Below are positions 14,338 through 15,617 of a stretch of DNA of 15,617 nucleotides, piece after piece. Source of the stretch: an uncultured Flavobacterium sp. Its GTDB lineage: Bacteria > Bacteroidota > Bacteroidia > Flavobacteriales > Flavobacteriaceae. The stretch is from the NCBI GenBank assembly GCA_946479395.1, contig CAMLFV010000048.1, positions 1-15,617 on the forward strand, given 5' to 3'. Both the position numbers and the translations under genes were made by a program. The notes beneath the pieces were generated by a model, which had not been told where the DNA came from, made no database searches, and saw only the letters and a list, made by a program, of their open reading frames with translations. Within the stretch, counting starts at the first letter, position 1. Each line of letters starts with the position of its first letter.

Positions 14338-14460
14338 ATTGTTTTTTTTAGAAGAAAGAGAAAAGATAATAGAAAAAAGACGATAGATGAAAGATTAGAA
14401 AGCAGAACCTTGTAAACCTTTTTTTCTTTTGATAGAATAGAAATCGTTAAGCTAAATAAA

Positions 14461-14985
14461 TTAATCATATGTACCTATCGGAATTTTATTACTGGTTAAC
14501 TCTCCATCAAATATTACACCTTGTTTATAATATGATTTAAGTTCCTTTTTAAATAAGCGTATTTTATGTAGATCATATTGACCTAAAGTGAATTCAATAG
14601 AAATATTTTTCTTTTTTAAAACTTCAAGTTGGCATAAATTAAAATCCAATTTATATTTTCGTTTTATGATCTTTTCTCGTGAAAAATAACCGCTTCCAAA
14701 TCTTTCAATTTTTTCTCTAATCCAAAAAGGGCCATAATAAATGAAATCTATAATACCACTACATTCTTCTGATATTTTGTTTCCTTCATATATACTAAAC
14801 ATTAACCCATAATTTCCTAGCGAATATTAAATTTTTTCTGTGTAAGGAATAAAGAATAATAATTGTTCAGGATTACTAATTTCTAATTCTACTTCGTTCT
14901 GTGAAATCATAGTAGCCTTTAATTCTTGTGCTTGGATATTATTAATAAACAAATAGAATATGATAAATAAATATAACTGTTTCAT
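14461..14985 (-). pseudogene. Secreted hypothetical protein interrupted by one in-frame stop codon
   Basis: From the ATG at 14985 the frame reads a signal peptide (MKQLYLFIIFYLFINN, IQAQ) and a beta-rich stretch (ATMISQNEVELEISNPEQLLFFIPYTEKI) to a TAA at 14827-14829. The same frame then continues (YSLGNYGLMFSIYEGNKISEECSG...) with no further stop to 14461. A shorter ORF starting at the ATG at 14802 is only the rear part of this gene. Without the stop the product would be 174 residues. I do not recognise the family; no catalytic motif is visible. It lies 13 nt downstream of arfB on the same strand. The break may be a true nonsense mutation, a sequencing error, or less likely two separate genes. 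Confidence 0.7.
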
Positions 14986-14998
14986 TTTTTACTATGAT

Positions 14999-15397
14999 TT
15001 AAAACCTAAAATTTCTATTCTCTTTTTTATCGGCGTTGCGTTGTTTGTCTTCTAAACGTTTTTTAATTACTGCTTTAGGGATTTTGGTAGCAATACGTTT
15101 TTTATCTTTCTTTAAAGCATTTTCTAGTAACATGAACAAGCGTTGGGTACATAATTCTTTATTTTTAAGCTGACTGCGAGTTTCGCCACATTCAACCATA
15201 ATAAAACCTTCTTTGGTAATACGGTTGGCTAATTTTTCGGTCAATGTTGATTTTTCATCGACAGTTAAGCCATTGCTTTGCTCCACAAAAAACTGAATCT
15301 GCACTTTAGTAGCAACTTTGTTTACGTTTTGTCCGCCGGCACCCGAACTGCGTACGGCTTTGTATTGTATTTCGGTTTGTATAATTTCTTTATTCAT
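14999..15397 (-). CDS. arfB: Alternative ribosome-rescue peptidyl-tRNA hydrolase ArfB (YaeJ type)
   Basis: ArfB binds stalled ribosomes that lack a stop codon in the A site and hydrolyses the peptidyl-tRNA without a codon signal. From the ATG at 15397 it has 132 residues. The catalytic GGQ (21-23) sits in VRSSGAGGQNVNKVATKVQI, near the N-terminus as in ArfB and unlike RF1/RF2. The codon-recognition domains of release factors are absent. The C-terminus is a basic tail (KKDKKRIATKIPKAVIKKRLEDKQ onward) that in E. coli ArfB enters the empty mRNA channel. The frame stays open for 21 codons upstream into repeat DNA; that extension is rejected. Confidence 0.95.
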   Translation of the reverse strand: MNKEIIQTEIQYKAVRSSGAGGQNVNKVATKVQIQFFVEQSNGLTVDEKSTLTEKLANRITKEGFIMVECGETRSQLKNKELCTQRLFMLLENALKKDKKRIATKIPKAVIKKRLEDKQRNADKKENRNFRF

Positions 15398-15424
15398 AGT
15401 TTTGTGTTTTTCATTTAGTATTTT

Positions 15425-15479
15425 TTTTACCACATAGTTCTTTTTATCTTGACAAAACATTAAAGATTACATAGTTTTT
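15425..15479. repeat. 55-bp direct repeat, copy A
   Basis: This copy is identical over 55 bp to 15563-15617, with a period of 138 bp. It begins TTTTACCACATAG and ends ACATAGTTTTT. Its ACCACATAG (15429-15437) is matched by the inverted CTATGTGGT at 15538-15546, so a unit of about 118 bp has inverted ends. It lies just upstream of arfB. Confidence 0.9.
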
Positions 15480-15562
15480 CAACAAGTTGAAAATACATAA
15501 TTTATTTAACGAATTGTTTGTGTCTAATTCTATATTTCTATGTGGTAAAAATAAAATTTCAG

Positions 15563-15617
15563 TTTTACCACATAGTTCTTTTTATCTTGACAAAACATTA
15601 AAGATTACATAGTTTTT
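15563..15617. repeat. 55-bp direct repeat, copy B, running off the window
   Basis: This is the perfect second copy of 15425-15479. It stops exactly at the window edge, so the repeat may be longer and more units may follow. The 83 nt between copies hold no ORF, apart from the inverted CTATGTGGT near their end. Confidence 0.9.

Noticed and set aside
14338..14460. Purine-rich stretch upstream of the riboswitch promoter
   Set aside because: It is A/G-biased with no ORF, hairpin or repeat that I can support; treated as an ordinary spacer.
14271..14468. 65-codon minus-strand frame upstream of the thiamin receptor
   Set aside because: Its 3' part is the TPP riboswitch and the rest is low-complexity AT-rich DNA; it is not a credible protein.
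15425..15617. CRISPR array
   Set aside because: There are only two copies, the repeat is 55 bp with an 83-nt gap, there are no cas genes, and the repeat family also occurs degenerately elsewhere in the window.

Overview
The window is AT-rich, has dense operons and shows almost no Shine-Dalgarno sequences. Its promoters follow the Bacteroidetes TTG-N19-TAnnTTTG pattern. It encodes two TonB-dependent outer-membrane receptors, a DUF3127 protein, and lipoproteins and secreted proteins with short N-terminal signals ending in AQ. Together with the close match of several proteins to flavobacterial families (RpsB, EF-Ts, Aat, GreA), this points to a member of the Flavobacteriaceae. I would not name a genus.

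Layout. 1-1660: the 3' part of rpsB (uS2) and all of tsf (EF-Ts), separated by an imperfect hairpin built from an AATTCCAAA repeat and closed by a strong bidirectional terminator. 1660-2953: a minus-strand pair of secreted proteins, a LolA-like protein and a TlpA-type thioredoxin. 3020-5964: a carboxypeptidase-regulatory-domain/TonB-receptor gene followed after 2 nt by tag (3-methyladenine DNA glycosylase I). 6033-6695: aat (leucyl/phenylalanyl-tRNA-protein transferase), preceded by about 390 nt of repeat-rich non-coding DNA. 7087-8472: a flavin reductase-like gene and a DUF3127 gene whose product ends in an SSB-like acidic tip. 8597-9742: a membrane histidine kinase with no regulator beside it. 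9906-10780: greA and a HIT hydrolase, driven by a near-ideal promoter with a terminator-like hairpin in the greA leader. 10916-11341: a lipoprotein resembling a degenerate Rieske domain. 11379-11842: a RelE/ParE-type toxin-antitoxin module lying exactly between two identical 35-bp copies of a terminator. 11965-14337: a TonB receptor under a TPP riboswitch, so very probably a thiamin (or thiamin-precursor) outer-membrane transporter. 14461-14985: a secreted-protein gene broken by one in-frame stop codon. 14999-15397: arfB, the GGQ ribosome-rescue hydrolase. 15425-15617: two perfect copies of a 55-bp repeat running off the window edge.

Most genes are chromosomal housekeeping genes: translation (rpsB, tsf, aat, arfB), transcription fidelity (greA), DNA repair (tag) and nutrient uptake. 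The accessory signals sit in the spacers: the toxin-antitoxin cassette with its duplicated terminator, and a family of ACCACATAG/ACCACAGATT repeats at three places. No tRNA or rRNA gene, transposase, integrase or CRISPR array was seen. The strongest regulatory call is the TPP riboswitch, with a TAnnTTTG promoter box placed to start transcription right at its 5' edge.
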